Shown: one piece after another, positions 55,350 through 64,000 of the stretch
Layout: each line of letters begins with the position of its first letter
Numbering within the stretch: position 1 is the stretch's first letter
Origin: Paraglaciecola sp034111145
GTDB taxonomy: Bacteria; Pseudomonadota; Gammaproteobacteria; Enterobacterales; Alteromonadaceae
NCBI GenBank assembly: GCA_034111145.1
Contig: JAWUXU010000019.1
Location: 4,215 to 68,214, forward strand
Direction of reading: 5' to 3'
DNA: 64,000 nucleotides
Position numbers and translations under genes: made by a program
Notes under the pieces: model-generated
What the model was told of the DNA's origin: nothing
Database searches by the model: none
Seen by the model: the letters and a program-made list of their open reading frames with translations, nothing else

Positions 55350-57434
55350 TTAGTTTAAGACCTTTAAAATAGGCAGCAAACTTGAATAATCATCTGTCCA
55401 TAGGACATCTTGATATTGACCATTGGTTATCTCGGTTTGCCTGTAGATTAAATTGGGTGATTGGATCAATTGACTATTATTTGTCAGTACCACCCACTGG
55501 GCATCATGTTCATTAACGTTACCAGGAGTCTCAAACACCATAACCTGCATATTTAAACTTCTGCTATGGTGCATAATGACTGGCAATAGTGACAAATGCC
55601 TATTGGAGATGTGCAACGCCATAACACCTTGGCTTTTGATATGCTGCTGATACAATAAAAACGCTTCATGAGTCATCAAATGAGTGGGAATTAAATCTCC
55701 TGAAAAAGCATCAATGACAAGTAAATCAAACGCATTTTTTTTGCCTAAATCTAATTCATTTTGCAATGTAACCCGAGCATCACCTAACTTAACATGCACT
55801 TCAGCCTTAGCACTGTTTAAGTAACTGAAATATTGATTAGCAAAGTCTGCTACTAATGGATTAAGTTCATAAAAAGTATAATGGTCTCCAAATTTACCAT
55901 ATGCAGCTAACGCCCCCACCCCTAAACCTATTATGCCAACTTGTAATGCAGTGTTGTGACTAGACATCTCTTCAATGACCAGCTGCACGCCAGTGCCGGG
56001 TCGATAATAACTCAGAGGCACAGCTAATGCAGACAATGGTAAAGATTGACTACCATGTGAGGTAGTACCATCAATTAACCTTCTCTCGTTAACTTTGCCC
56101 TCAGTTATATCTTTGACTGTCAGTATGCCGTAAAAATTTCGTGCCTTGGCAATGTCGTATTGTTGGTATCGGTTGTTGAGCCCTGTGAAAGCCAATAACC
56201 AAACCAGTGAGACAATTGCACTTGCGGAGGCCAATATTGAAAGCTGTTTATTAGCAGCAGCATTATACTTGCTAGATTTGGGTGTAGGGTGATGAGGTTG
56301 TTTATTCCACCACAATGAAACACTGGCGAGTAATAGCACACCGAGAATTGCCAATGGAAACTCCAAGAATTCATCAAACAGAGTCTTAGCAACAAAAGAT
56401 ACTAAAAAACTACCACCGACCCCACCGGCAGATAAAACCAAATAAAATAAGGTTGTGTTGCCCTGCTGTGGTTTGAGTGAATTCAATTCGCCATGACAAA
56501 TCATACAGCCGCACAATAAAATCAACAGATAGATCAATAACTGCGTAATGATGTCAAATTGGCCACCTATAAAATAAATTAATAAGGCAACAAATGACAG
56601 CAGCATAAAGAAAGGAAGCCAAAAATTTCTTACGTATGTAGCAAAATTACTGAATGCCATCACATAGGTAAGTAAATATATTGATAAAGGAGCGAGCCAG
56701 AGAAAGGGAACCGGTGGTATATTTTGTGTTAATGCATTGGTAGTTGATACCAACAAAATAACGCCTAATGCGGATAGCATAAACCATAAAACAAGCCTGA
56801 ATGAACCCATTTTTTGCTTAACAACTTGTTCGGGAATACAAACTCTGACTATGTTATTTTGTTTAACAGTTATAAAAAATATCCAACCAACTAGAAGCAC
56901 AAATACACAGTAAATACTGGACCATAATTTAATTTGCCAGTCGAGTGGCATAAAAGGTTCGATGACTACAGGGTAACTAACTAATGCCAGAAATGAACCG
57001 ATATTTGAGATGGCGTACAATCTATAGGGATTTCGACCATTAGTCTCACTGGTAAACCAGTTTTGTAAAAGTGGCGTATTTGCTGATAATATTAAATAAG
57101 GAAATCCTAGGCCTAAAAACAATACCCACAATACAGCCCATGTAGGTGAGCCAGTTATCAAGACATTTTGTATGTCAGCAATATTAGTAGGCAACAAAAA
57201 CAAGCTAAATAACAGGCATGCCAAATGAAAAACAATCTGATACTTCACTCTCAATATTTTCGTTAATAGATAAGCATATAAATATCCTACCAATAAAAAA
57301 GATTGAAAAAACAACATACAAGTGGTCCATACACTGGCACCACCACCAAACCAAGGTAGTATGATTTTTGAAATGATAGGTTGTATTTGAAAAACTAAGA
57401 AGGCACTGATAAAGACTGAGATGAAATATTGCAT
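55350..57434 (-). CDS. Membrane protein with a spermidine-synthase-like domain
   Basis: 694 residues. About the first 450 form many membrane helices (start MQYFISVFISAFLVFQIQPIISKIILPWFGGGASVWT region). The C-terminal 220 are a SAM-fold domain like spermidine synthase: VGIIGLGVGALAAYG, FYELNPLVADFANQYF and DLLVIDAFSGDLIPTHL. The aspartate of the DAFSGD motif aligns with the catalytic loop. Proteins of this fused type are widespread, but their substrate is unknown and polyamine synthesis should not be assumed. Confidence 0.82.
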   Translation of the reverse strand: MQYFISVFISAFLVFQIQPIISKIILPWFGGGASVWTTCMLFFQSFLLVGYLYAYLLTKILRVKYQIVFHLACLLFSLFLLPTNIADIQNVLITGSPTWAVLWVLFLGLGFPYLILSANTPLLQNWFTSETNGRNPYRLYAISNIGSFLALVSYPVVIEPFMPLDWQIKLWSSIYCVFVLLVGWIFFITVKQNNIVRVCIPEQVVKQKMGSFRLVLWFMLSALGVILLVSTTNALTQNIPPVPFLWLAPLSIYLLTYVMAFSNFATYVRNFWLPFFMLLSFVALLIYFIGGQFDIITQLLIYLLILLCGCMICHGELNSLKPQQGNTTLFYLVLSAGGVGGSFLVSFVAKTLFDEFLEFPLAILGVLLLASVSLWWNKQPHHPTPKSSKYNAAANKQLSILASASAIVSLVWLLAFTGLNNRYQQYDIAKARNFYGILTVKDITEGKVNERRLIDGTTSHGSQSLPLSALAVPLSYYRPGTGVQLVIEEMSSHNTALQVGIIGLGVGALAAYGKFGDHYTFYELNPLVADFANQYFSYLNSAKAEVHVKLGDARVTLQNELDLGKKNAFDLLVIDAFSGDLIPTHLMTHEAFLLYQQHIKSQGVMALHISNRHLSLLPVIMHHSRSLNMQVMVFETPGNVNEHDAQWVVLTNNSQLIQSPNLIYRQTEITNGQYQDVLWTDDYSSLLPILKVLN

Positions 57435-57520
57435 TAATTATTCTAGCATTAACTTAAGATTAAATTTTTATTGGGTGTATTAAATACTATATTCAGGGAG
57501 GTAAGCCAATGTTGAATGCA

Positions 57521-57545
57521 TAAAAAAGCTCCCGAAGGAGCTTTG
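57521..57545 (-). terminator. Terminator of the TonB operon
   Basis: On the minus strand AAAGCTCC-TTCG-GGAGCTTT is followed by a U-tract. It lies just after the TPR gene stop, closing the six-gene operon. Confidence 0.9.
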
Positions 57546-57549
57546 TACA

Positions 57550-58815
57550 CTAAAGTTTAATGTTTCGGTTTTTAGCCTTTTCCTTAATATAAGGTTCCCA
57601 GCTTCGCGCATTCCGTGCCGTAGTCTTATCCTTTTTTGCTTCCTTTGCATGTTTATAAGCGGTTTTAAAATCACCATTATCAAAGCTAGCTTGCATCATA
57701 GCTAAATGAATAGCTCCGACTTTATCAGAGCCTCCATCCAGAGCCTTTTGTAGAGCTGCTATAGCATCGTCATACTTCTCAACTGCATAATAAGACATTC
57801 CTTGCTTTTGATATAAATCAGGATCAGAAGCTAATAATGCAGATTGCCCATAAAAATTAGCAGATTCTAGAAACTCTCTCGATTGTTGGTAGGATGAACC
57901 AATACTCGTTAGCATTCGTTCTTCCCTTTTAACTAATCCGGAGTCAACATATTTCTCTAATATTTTAGCCGCTTTAATAGGAATATTATTCATTGAATAC
58001 AATTGACTAAGGGCTTTTACCTCAGCAGATTTAGTCAAAAAACCCTGTCTATGAGCTATGTCGAATGTAGAGAGTGCCTTCTTGTGATCTTCTACAAGCA
58101 TGTAAAAGAAGCCAAGTTGAGTCCACTGGGTTTTATCATCAGGGAATATCCGAACTGTTTCTTCCTGCACCTCAATTGTTTCTTTATACATCTTGCGATT
58201 ATAGAAGGAAGTCATTTTAAGAGCATAGGCAGTTTTATTGGGCTTCTCAGATAAGGATATGGCCTTATTGATAGGTGCAATAATCTCAGCATATCTTTTA
58301 GTCTGATAATAAGCGTTAGCCATTCTAAAATAGATATCAAAATCTTGCTTACAAGTTAGATCCAACCAATCTTGATAGTACTTAATTGCAGTATCATATT
58401 CTTCTTCCTGAAGGCTTAAATCTGCAATCAACTTGATTGTACCAGCCTGCTCAGAGTCATTTAACTTGTTAGGCGCAACAGATTTTTTCAAATACTCAAT
58501 GGACAGCTTTCCTTTACCCTTTTGAGTAGCCAGCAAGCTTCCAATAAACCTATCGGAAAACGCCCTGTCAAATTTATTTGAAGTGTCTATCTCATAAAGA
58601 ATGTCTAACGCGTCATCAATAAGATCAAGGTTGTAAGCTTCTAGTGCTTTCCCAACTTTTTTACCTACTTTTTGGCCAGGAATGTTAGTGGTACCACGCT
58701 TATAATCAGGACATACAATAGCAGCAGATACCTGAGCATAAACACTCGTCGGTATAATAACGGCAACAGAGATCACCGAAACCATACATAAATGTTTTAG
58801 ATGTTTCTTCATCAT
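57550..58815 (-). CDS. TPR-repeat protein of the TonB operon
   Basis: 421 residues with a signal peptide (MMKKHLKHLCMVSVISVAV..., ending VYA) and helical TPR-like repeats through most of the chain (for example YDDAIAALQKALDGGSDKVGAIHLAMMQ). It is the last gene of the operon, with its start overlapping the tonB stop by 4 nt. In related operons a periplasmic TPR protein is conserved in this place, thought to support assembly or contact with peptidoglycan or receptors. The exact role is not established. Confidence 0.85.
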   Translation of the reverse strand: MMKKHLKHLCMVSVISVAVIIPTSVYAQVSAAIVCPDYKRGTTNIPGQKVGKKVGKALEAYNLDLIDDALDILYEIDTSNKFDRAFSDRFIGSLLATQKGKGKLSIEYLKKSVAPNKLNDSEQAGTIKLIADLSLQEEEYDTAIKYYQDWLDLTCKQDFDIYFRMANAYYQTKRYAEIIAPINKAISLSEKPNKTAYALKMTSFYNRKMYKETIEVQEETVRIFPDDKTQWTQLGFFYMLVEDHKKALSTFDIAHRQGFLTKSAEVKALSQLYSMNNIPIKAAKILEKYVDSGLVKREERMLTSIGSSYQQSREFLESANFYGQSALLASDPDLYQKQGMSYYAVEKYDDAIAALQKALDGGSDKVGAIHLAMMQASFDNGDFKTAYKHAKEAKKDKTTARNARSWEPYIKEKAKNRNIKL

Positions 58816-59423
58816 GATTGATCCAATTTAAAGTCTAATTGCACTGTTAAGCCAAATTGTTTCATCGGTTTGCCATCTTCGATTTTTGGCTTGTACTTCC
58901 ATTTGCCCAAGGCACGCCTTGCTTCTCTATCAAACACACGTTTAGGGTCTGCATCAATTACCTTGACATCTTCGACACCACCGACTTCGTTTATTGTAAA
59001 AGATAGTCTAACCCAACCTTCTTTTCCATCTCGAGCGGCTTGCACCGGGTATTTTGGTTCTATCCTAACAATAGGTGTTGCGTCTCCGTCGCGCATAGCA
59101 CCGACACTTCCAATATTAACTGAGGCGCCTCCAACATCAACGCTAGGCATACTAAAACCCAACCCGCTGGTATCAACTTTAGCCGTATCGGGCTCAATTG
59201 GCTCAACTTTAGGGGGCTGCTTAGGTGGTGGTGGTGGTGGTGGTGGCACTCTTTTTCTTAGTTGTGTTTCATCATCTGGCGTTGCCATAACAATATCAAT
59301 AACAACTGTATCAGGTCCTTTTTCAGGTGGTCTTCCGGTGTTAGCAATTAATTCTGCCATTACAATAAAAAGTGCAAAAGCTATAACGCCGCCTATCAAT
59401 ATAGAAACTATAAATCGACCCAT
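58812..59423 (-). CDS. tonB: TonB energy-transducing protein
   Basis: The ATG at 59423 is chosen: it is one base after the exbD stop and gives MGRFIVSILIGGVIAFALFIVM as the single membrane anchor. The proline-rich spacer (RVPPPPPPPPKQPPKVEPIEPD) crosses the periplasm. The C-terminal domain has EPKYPVQAARDGKEGWVRLSFTI and RALGKWKYKPK, the TonB fold that contacts receptor TonB boxes. This short TonB belongs to the ExbBD operon below. Confidence 0.94.
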   Translation of the reverse strand: MGRFIVSILIGGVIAFALFIVMAELIANTGRPPEKGPDTVVIDIVMATPDDETQLRKRVPPPPPPPPKQPPKVEPIEPDTAKVDTSGLGFSMPSVDVGGASVNIGSVGAMRDGDATPIVRIEPKYPVQAARDGKEGWVRLSFTINEVGGVEDVKVIDADPKRVFDREARRALGKWKYKPKIEDGKPMKQFGLTVQLDFKLDQS

Positions 59424-59424
59424 G

Positions 59425-59823
59425 TTAGCTACCTGCCGTTGCAATTGAGATACGGTCAATACCAGCCGCTTTAATTTGATCCATCACTTCAATAACAATT
59501 CCGTGTTCGGCTTCTTTATCAGCTTGGATAATTATTATATCAGAAGGTTGCTCAGCCATTAAGCGCTCTAAATTGGCACGAACACTGTCCGTATCTATTT
59601 GACGTTTATCCATCCAAACTTTTCCATCTTCGGTAACCGCAATGAAAATATTTGCATTTTTTGGCCTAACAGCTAGTAATCCATCAGGTTTATTAACTTC
59701 AACACCTGCTTCTTTTACGAAAACAGTAGTCACAATAAAAAAGATCAACATTATAAAAACTATGTCCAGCATAGGCGTCATATCAATTGCTGCATCTTCT
59801 TCTACTCGAACTTTACGACCCAT
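59425..59823 (-). CDS. exbD: ExbD biopolymer transport protein
   Basis: 132 residues. One membrane helix (about 19-40) preceded by DMTPMLDIVFIMLIFFIVTTVF carries the conserved Asp that takes part in proton flow (MLDIVF). The periplasmic domain follows (IIIQADKEAEHGIVIEVMDQIKAAGI). With ExbB it forms the proton-driven motor. It is 12 nt after exbB and one base before tonB. Confidence 0.95.
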   Translation of the reverse strand: MGRKVRVEEDAAIDMTPMLDIVFIMLIFFIVTTVFVKEAGVEVNKPDGLLAVRPKNANIFIAVTEDGKVWMDKRQIDTDSVRANLERLMAEQPSDIIIIQADKEAEHGIVIEVMDQIKAAGIDRISIATAGS

Positions 59824-59835
59824 AAGATCCTCTCT

Positions 59836-60360
59836 TTAATGATGGGGCAAGGCATCTACTAACTTTTCTCTAGCAATTTTTATTTTAGACTCAAGACGAG
59901 AACTAAAGAAAACACCAGATAAAGCAGCTACCATTCCTGCCATAGTAGGGATAGTTGCCATAGATATACCTGCAGCCATTAGACGAGGGTTGCTTGTACC
60001 CTGAGTTGCCATGGTCTCGAACACACCGATCATGCCGGTAACTGTTCCCAACAGACCAATTAGAGGACACATAGCTACAAGGGTTTTGATTAACAACATT
60101 CTTGTACCTAGGCCATCTGAAGCTTGTGAAATCCATGTGTCACGGATTCTATGTGCATACCATGAGGTAGTGTCTTCTCGTGAATCCCAGTTAGAGATAA
60201 TTTCATCTCTCAACTTTGGATAAACTGAAGATAAATACCAAAAACGCTCTATCATAAATGTCCACATAAGAAAGAGCGCCAAGGCGACAACGTATAGTAC
60301 GCTACCGCCAGCAGCAATAAAATCCCTGACAGACTCCCATTGTTCTATCAGGTATAACAT
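59836..60360 (-). CDS. exbB: ExbB/TolQ/MotA-family proton channel protein
   Basis: 174 residues with three membrane helices. The MotA/TolQ/ExbB core is TLVAMCPLIGLLGTVTGMIGVFETMATQGTSNPRLMAAGISMAT, including the conserved Thr and Pro/Gly residues. It forms the ExbB pentamer around ExbD. It starts one base after the larger TtpC-like gene and ends 12 nt before exbD. Confidence 0.94.
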   Translation of the reverse strand: MLYLIEQWESVRDFIAAGGSVLYVVALALFLMWTFMIERFWYLSSVYPKLRDEIISNWDSREDTTSWYAHRIRDTWISQASDGLGTRMLLIKTLVAMCPLIGLLGTVTGMIGVFETMATQGTSNPRLMAAGISMATIPTMAGMVAALSGVFFSSRLESKIKIAREKLVDALPHH

Positions 60361-60361
60361 A

Positions 60362-61717
60362 TTAGGCTTTCTCCGTCTCAGCGTGCGTAGCTATTATGCC
60401 CGCAGTCTGCTCATCAAGGATATGAATAATGGATTTACTGCGCCCAGCAACAATACTGTGAGTCAGCAAGAGTGGCAAAGCAGCAATAATACCTAATGCA
60501 GTGGTTACCAATGCTAATGAAATACTGCCGGCCATCAATTTAGGGTCACCGGTTCCAAACAAAGTGATTTGTTGGAAGGTTTCAATCATACCAATAACCG
60601 TACCTAACAAACCTAATAAAGGAGCAATAGCAGCAAATATTTTAATAATACTGATACCACTTTCAATAGTCGGTAATTCTCTCAAGATTGCTTCGTCTAA
60701 CTTCAGTTCTAAACTTTCTGCATCAGCAGTCTTATTCTCAGCATAAACTTGCAAAATACGTCCAAGAGGATTACTGGTGGAAGGGCTAGAGATATTTTTA
60801 AGTTGAGATTTCATTTTACCACCCACTATTGTGAGAGTAACAACTTTATACAAACCTATTATTAGACCGATAGACAACATAAAAGTAATTACATAACCAA
60901 CTGTACCACCGGCATGATAACGTTCTGTCATGGTCGCTTTTTCTTTCAATAAGCTAAGAATCCCACCTTTCGAGGGATCCGCATAAAATGGAATAAGACC
61001 TGAAGTAGCAGCATGAAGAGTCTGAGCAGCAGAAGTTTGGAAACCATCAGGTTGACGACCTAAAGGCCGTACCATTTTGGTTTGATCGTCGTAAACTAAG
61101 TAACCTTGTTCACCAATTAAATTGAACGTACCTACGCGGACCACTTCTTGTTGCTGAGAACCACCGTCTAGACTTATCACTTCAGTAGTGAAACGAGAGA
61201 CTTGTCCTGACTCAGTCATTTCTGTTTGTAATGCAAACCAAAGATCCTCTAATTCTTTAATGTTAGGAAGGCCTTTGGCTTCTTCAGACATACGCTTTAA
61301 AAACACGCCACGTCCAGGAAACTCAGCACTAACTATTGAAGTTGAGATTTGACCATAAGCTTCAGCAGATGCTTGACGAACCACACCAAACATCTCGCCT
61401 AAAGTACCTGTAGCGGTTGTTAATTCGATCACTTTATCGGCTAAGGTTACTTCGTTATCAGAAAACTGCTTTAAAAGTCCCTCGCCACGGGATGTTTCAG
61501 ATTTAAGTTCGGCTTGTGCCTTTCTTAACAGCGCTTGTTTATCAGCTCGAGCAGATTGGAACTCTGATTCACGTTGTTTATTAATCCGCGCTTCAGACAC
61601 ACGACTATTCTTAACTTCTTCGAGAAGCCCTTCAAGTGTCGTCGCTGCTTGTACTGAAGAAGCCATTAATGAAATGGCCAAGGCGGCTAATATGGATTTA
61701 CATATAATTTTCATCAA
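60362..61717 (-). CDS. TtpC-like MotA/TolQ/ExbB-family protein with periplasmic coiled coil
   Basis: 451 residues. A signal peptide (ending SVQAA) is followed by a long coiled-coil-rich periplasmic region (about 25-260), then a membrane helix (VGYVITFMLSIGLIIGLYKVV) and a complete MotA/TolQ/ExbB domain (IFAAIAPLLGLLGTVIGMIETFQQITLFGTGDPKLMAGSIS). In Vibrio TonB2 systems such a protein (TtpC) is essential alongside ExbB2-ExbD2-TonB2. It lies between the DUF3450 and exbB genes. Confidence 0.9.
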   Translation of the reverse strand: MMKIICKSILAALAISLMASSVQAATTLEGLLEEVKNSRVSEARINKQRESEFQSARADKQALLRKAQAELKSETSRGEGLLKQFSDNEVTLADKVIELTTATGTLGEMFGVVRQASAEAYGQISTSIVSAEFPGRGVFLKRMSEEAKGLPNIKELEDLWFALQTEMTESGQVSRFTTEVISLDGGSQQQEVVRVGTFNLIGEQGYLVYDDQTKMVRPLGRQPDGFQTSAAQTLHAATSGLIPFYADPSKGGILSLLKEKATMTERYHAGGTVGYVITFMLSIGLIIGLYKVVTLTIVGGKMKSQLKNISSPSTSNPLGRILQVYAENKTADAESLELKLDEAILRELPTIESGISIIKIFAAIAPLLGLLGTVIGMIETFQQITLFGTGDPKLMAGSISLALVTTALGIIAALPLLLTHSIVAGRSKSIIHILDEQTAGIIATHAETEKA

Positions 61718-61719
61718 TA

Positions 61720-62493
61720 TTACTCCGAGACTTTGATTGGTAGTTTAAGAAGATTAGCTGGCAACCGTTTATTCGCCATGCGCACAGCTATAACAACTGG
61801 ATTAATATATTCAGGTCCCAGTACTTCCCAAGCTCTAGCATCATTATCCCAAACCCAAGCATTTTTTTGGTCAAGTGATAAAGCCATAAGTGCAGTTCTA
61901 CCTAAATTGACAAAGTCTACTGTGATTTCAGTTCCTTGGAAATCCAATGTGCCCTGATAAGGCGCCATGGATTGTCCGTACTGGTTTTCAATTTGATACG
62001 ACTCGATAACCTGACGGAACTGCTCAGAAGTCGTGACGTTTGAATTAGCCATAACATCGCGCAAACGTTCTACACGCTTTCTACGCTCGTCAAGCTTAAT
62101 TGGAACATCAAGTTCTATGAATTGTTCTAAGCTATCAATCATTCTAAACATTAATGGAACTACGCCACGTTTAACACCATCAATTCCATCTATCTGGGTT
62201 TGCAGTGAATCTATACTACGTTGCTGATCTGCCACAAGTGTTGAAACGTAATCGTTATACACTTTCAGATTTTCCGTTTCGTCTACGACTCCGCGATATT
62301 CAATAAATAGTTCCTGAGATTGCTCGTACAGGTTGTTTATTTTCTCTTGGGATTTCGCTGCAGCCGCATGAATTTTAGCTTCTTCTTTGTGAAGTTCATT
62401 CAGCGGATCTGCAGAGACGACAGCACTGCTGCTAAGTGCTAAGGCACCTAAGACGGCAGAAGCAATAAGGTTTCTCTTGCTAATTTTGGACAT
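61720..62493 (-). CDS. DUF3450 family periplasmic protein, first gene of the TonB operon
   Basis: The ATG at 62493 (behind GGGA) gives a clean signal peptide, MSKISKRNLIASAVLGALALSSSAVVSA. The next 110 residues are a coiled coil (EEAKIHAAAAKSQEKINNLYEQ...), followed by a compact C-terminal domain. DUF3450 proteins occur almost only at the head of TtpC-ExbB-ExbD-TonB-TPR operons, so it is presumed to be a periplasmic part of that system. Its mechanism is unknown. Confidence 0.88.
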   Translation of the reverse strand: MSKISKRNLIASAVLGALALSSSAVVSADPLNELHKEEAKIHAAAAKSQEKINNLYEQSQELFIEYRGVVDETENLKVYNDYVSTLVADQQRSIDSLQTQIDGIDGVKRGVVPLMFRMIDSLEQFIELDVPIKLDERRKRVERLRDVMANSNVTTSEQFRQVIESYQIENQYGQSMAPYQGTLDFQGTEITVDFVNLGRTALMALSLDQKNAWVWDNDARAWEVLGPEYINPVVIAVRMANKRLPANLLKLPIKVSE

Positions 62494-63775
62494 AATTCCC
62501 AACCAATTTTCTTGTTTTGATTCCTCGTCGAAGGATATATCAAATCGACAAGGGGCTATTAAGCTTTGTTGTTTAAGGGGCTTAAAGATTTATTACTATA
62601 AACAATTAAGACCAATTAATATTCACATGGATGTTAGCGAATTGTCAAGAGAGTACTGTGGGTTTAAATTTACATTTAAATAAAATTAATTATTGATTTT
62701 TTCTCATGTTTACGATTTTGCCTACTTATTAGCTACCATGAAGGCTTAGTAGAAGTTTCATTTACGTTTTACCGCGATTTTCTGATAACCTAAGCTTACT
62801 GTAAATTTATATTTTTAGGTTTTATATTCAAAATAATCCTTTTACGTCGTGACGTTGATAGATATAAACCAATTCTGTTCTTACCAACACCGTCAAAATA
62901 TTATTTTTGCTTGTTAGTCACCAATCAACGCATGATATTTGAATTACGCCAACTTATTTCTCAAAGGTGACTTCAGTTTAGATATTGATAATCAAAGCCG
63001 ATACAGATAATAAAAAAATAAATGTATTTACTCAGCAGGAATAAAAAATATTACAGAATACGAATTAATAATAGTGTGAATGCTGTGTTCCCACTGTTCC
63101 CTTATTTGGGAGCTCGACAGATAACTTCGTAATTCACAAAATATTTTCGCTTCGTTAGTACTTCAAAACATCCCAATGTATTTATTAAACCTTTGCCATC
63201 CTCAAATCATTTTCGCCCTGATTATTGATGAATGGTAACGCGTCACCTGTCATGGAACTAAATACATCTCTTTCATAGTTTTATAATCGCTCAGGTAGGT
63301 TACGTGATTGAGTTTTCTAAGGCCACCCTCGCTGGACTTCGACCATTATCTATAAAGGTCTGCTTTTATGTGACTTGTAAGATGTTTTGTCTTTTACCGC
63401 TGAGTAACCCTTCAGCCTATATACCTCTTGATTGAGCTCAACTAAAGGCACTCGCATTTCCTTAATCTAAGCTAGATTATCTTACTCATACGCTAGGGTT
63501 TATTCAGGCAGATGATACAAATTGTATAATGAATTTAGGTATTCATAACGATAACAATATTTCCAATACTCATGGCACGCCCCCCCTAAAATGGTGTAAT
63601 ACCAATCAGATCCATGGCGTCATGGCATCTAAAAATGCTCGAGTAATTCCATCATTTTTAAATTTATGATCGTTAAAAATAAACTAGACTACGTTATTAA
63701 GCGACTAAGTGACTAAGTACTGATTAGTTACAGTAAATTAAGTACATTAAAACAGCCACTACCCTGGATACATCT
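62494..63775. other. Long region without a convincing gene
   Basis: About 1.28 kb. Near its left end is the TonB operon promoter region, with a minus-strand TTGACA (around 62645) but no good -10. I found no Fur-like site I would defend. The rest has short frames only, and no tRNA or repeat array. The right part ends at the stop of the oxygenase-like gene. Confidence 0.5.
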
Positions 63776-64000
63776 TTATATGACCACTTTTTTTCTAACA
63801 TCACAAGCAACGGTAAGTCGATAGGCCTCTTCTTTGAATGGCACGGTTCCATGCCATAAAAATGAGGGAAACAAAATTAATTTACCAATTTCTGGTTTTA
63901 TATAGCGAGTAGGTTCAAGCTCAGAACCAAGCTTAATATTGGGAACACCTACCTGAAACCACCCCGCTTTTTTTTGCTCACATTGAATATCTTCAGGTAA
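63776..64000 (-). CDS. Putative 2OG-Fe(II) oxygenase, C-terminal part only
   Basis: The minus-strand frame is open from the right edge to TAA at 63778-63776 (74 codons visible). The end contains GKLILFPSFLWHGTVPF and YRLTVACDV, which match the C-terminal half of the 2OG-Fe(II) oxygenase type 5 family (CHP02466-like). The His in WHGT is the distal metal ligand, and the Arg in YRLTVACD is the 2-oxoglutarate contact. The N-terminal HxD lies outside the window. Substrate is unknown. Confidence 0.75.
   Translation of the reverse strand, partial: LPEDIQCEQKKAGWFQVGVPNIKLGSELEPTRYIKPEIGKLILFPSFLWHGTVPFKEEAYRLTVACDVRKKVVI

Noticed and set aside
55350..57434. Calling the membrane/spermidine-synthase-like gene speE
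   Set aside because: The large membrane part and the divergent domain do not match true spermidine synthases, so a specific symbol would mislead.
63388..63480. Open stretch on the minus strand reading like polar protein (VELNQEVYRLKGYS)
   Set aside because: It is short, closed by stops on both sides and matches no family I know. It could be a transposase relic but there is no supporting inverted repeat.

Overview
The window looks like chromosome from a marine gammaproteobacterium of the Alteromonadaceae (Paraglaciecola/Glaciecola/Alteromonas type). This is inferred from its low G+C, from conserved gene pairs (smrB/prmB/aroC, prfB-lysS, holD-rimI), from the DUF3450-TtpC-ExbB-ExbD-TonB-TPR operon and from a TPP-riboswitch operon headed by a TonB-dependent receptor. 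I see no insertion sequence, prophage or CRISPR array. Both ends cut a 2OG-Fe(II) oxygenase-type gene.

Layout. 0-10 kb: peptidases (DUF885, M24), asparaginase I, a cold-shock protein, an MFS transporter gene broken by one frameshift and preceded by a 12-copy trinucleotide repeat, then aroC, prmB and divergent smrB. 10-27 kb: an exopolysaccharide (EPS) locus. A sigma-54-dependent response regulator is followed on the + strand by a flippase, a glycosyltransferase and a small membrane protein. After a short insert (SpoU methyltransferase, MshA-like pilin, DUF2986) come three minus-strand units: a GMA12-like glycosyltransferase; a WecG/TagA-type fusion plus the initiating sugar transferase; and Wza, a GumC/Wzz-like protein, Wzy, pyruvyl transferase and two GT2 enzymes. 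28-31 kb: a NO-sensing-type module (H-NOX, soluble histidine kinase, stand-alone receiver). 31-45 kb: housekeeping genes (lytic transglycosylase-like lipoprotein, gshA, Hpt protein, RluA-type synthase, panE-like, lysS, prfB with its programmed frameshift, mscS-like, FMN reductase, argS, prfC). 45-46.4 kb: an AT-rich decayed stretch with an XRE remnant. 46.4-53 kb: a small HTH protein, rimI, holD, tRNA-Trp and a thiamine salvage operon. 53-57 kb: tmcA and a spermidine-synthase-like membrane protein. 57.5-62.5 kb: the TonB operon, then 1.3 kb without a convincing gene.

How the genes work together. The EPS locus supplies most steps of a Wzx/Wzy pathway: priming transferase, glycosyltransferases, pyruvylation, flippase, polymerase, chain-length protein and outer-membrane exporter. 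Each of its three minus-strand units has a correctly spaced sigma-54 -24/-12-like element. The two main EPS units also carry paired copies of a shared palindrome (TTYGCANNNTGCRAA) about 90-140 bp upstream of the presumed start, where an enhancer-binding protein would sit. The adjacent sigma-54 response regulator is the obvious candidate to bind there. This putative regulon, with the nearby H-NOX/kinase/receiver module, is the most interesting system in the window. The H-NOX protein and the kinase each lack one family-defining residue (YxSxR Arg to Gly; G1-box Asp to Tyr), so the NO branch may be rewired or decaying. The thiamine operon joins outer-membrane uptake, a thiamine-binding protein, a PnuT-type permease and a probable kinase under one TPP riboswitch.
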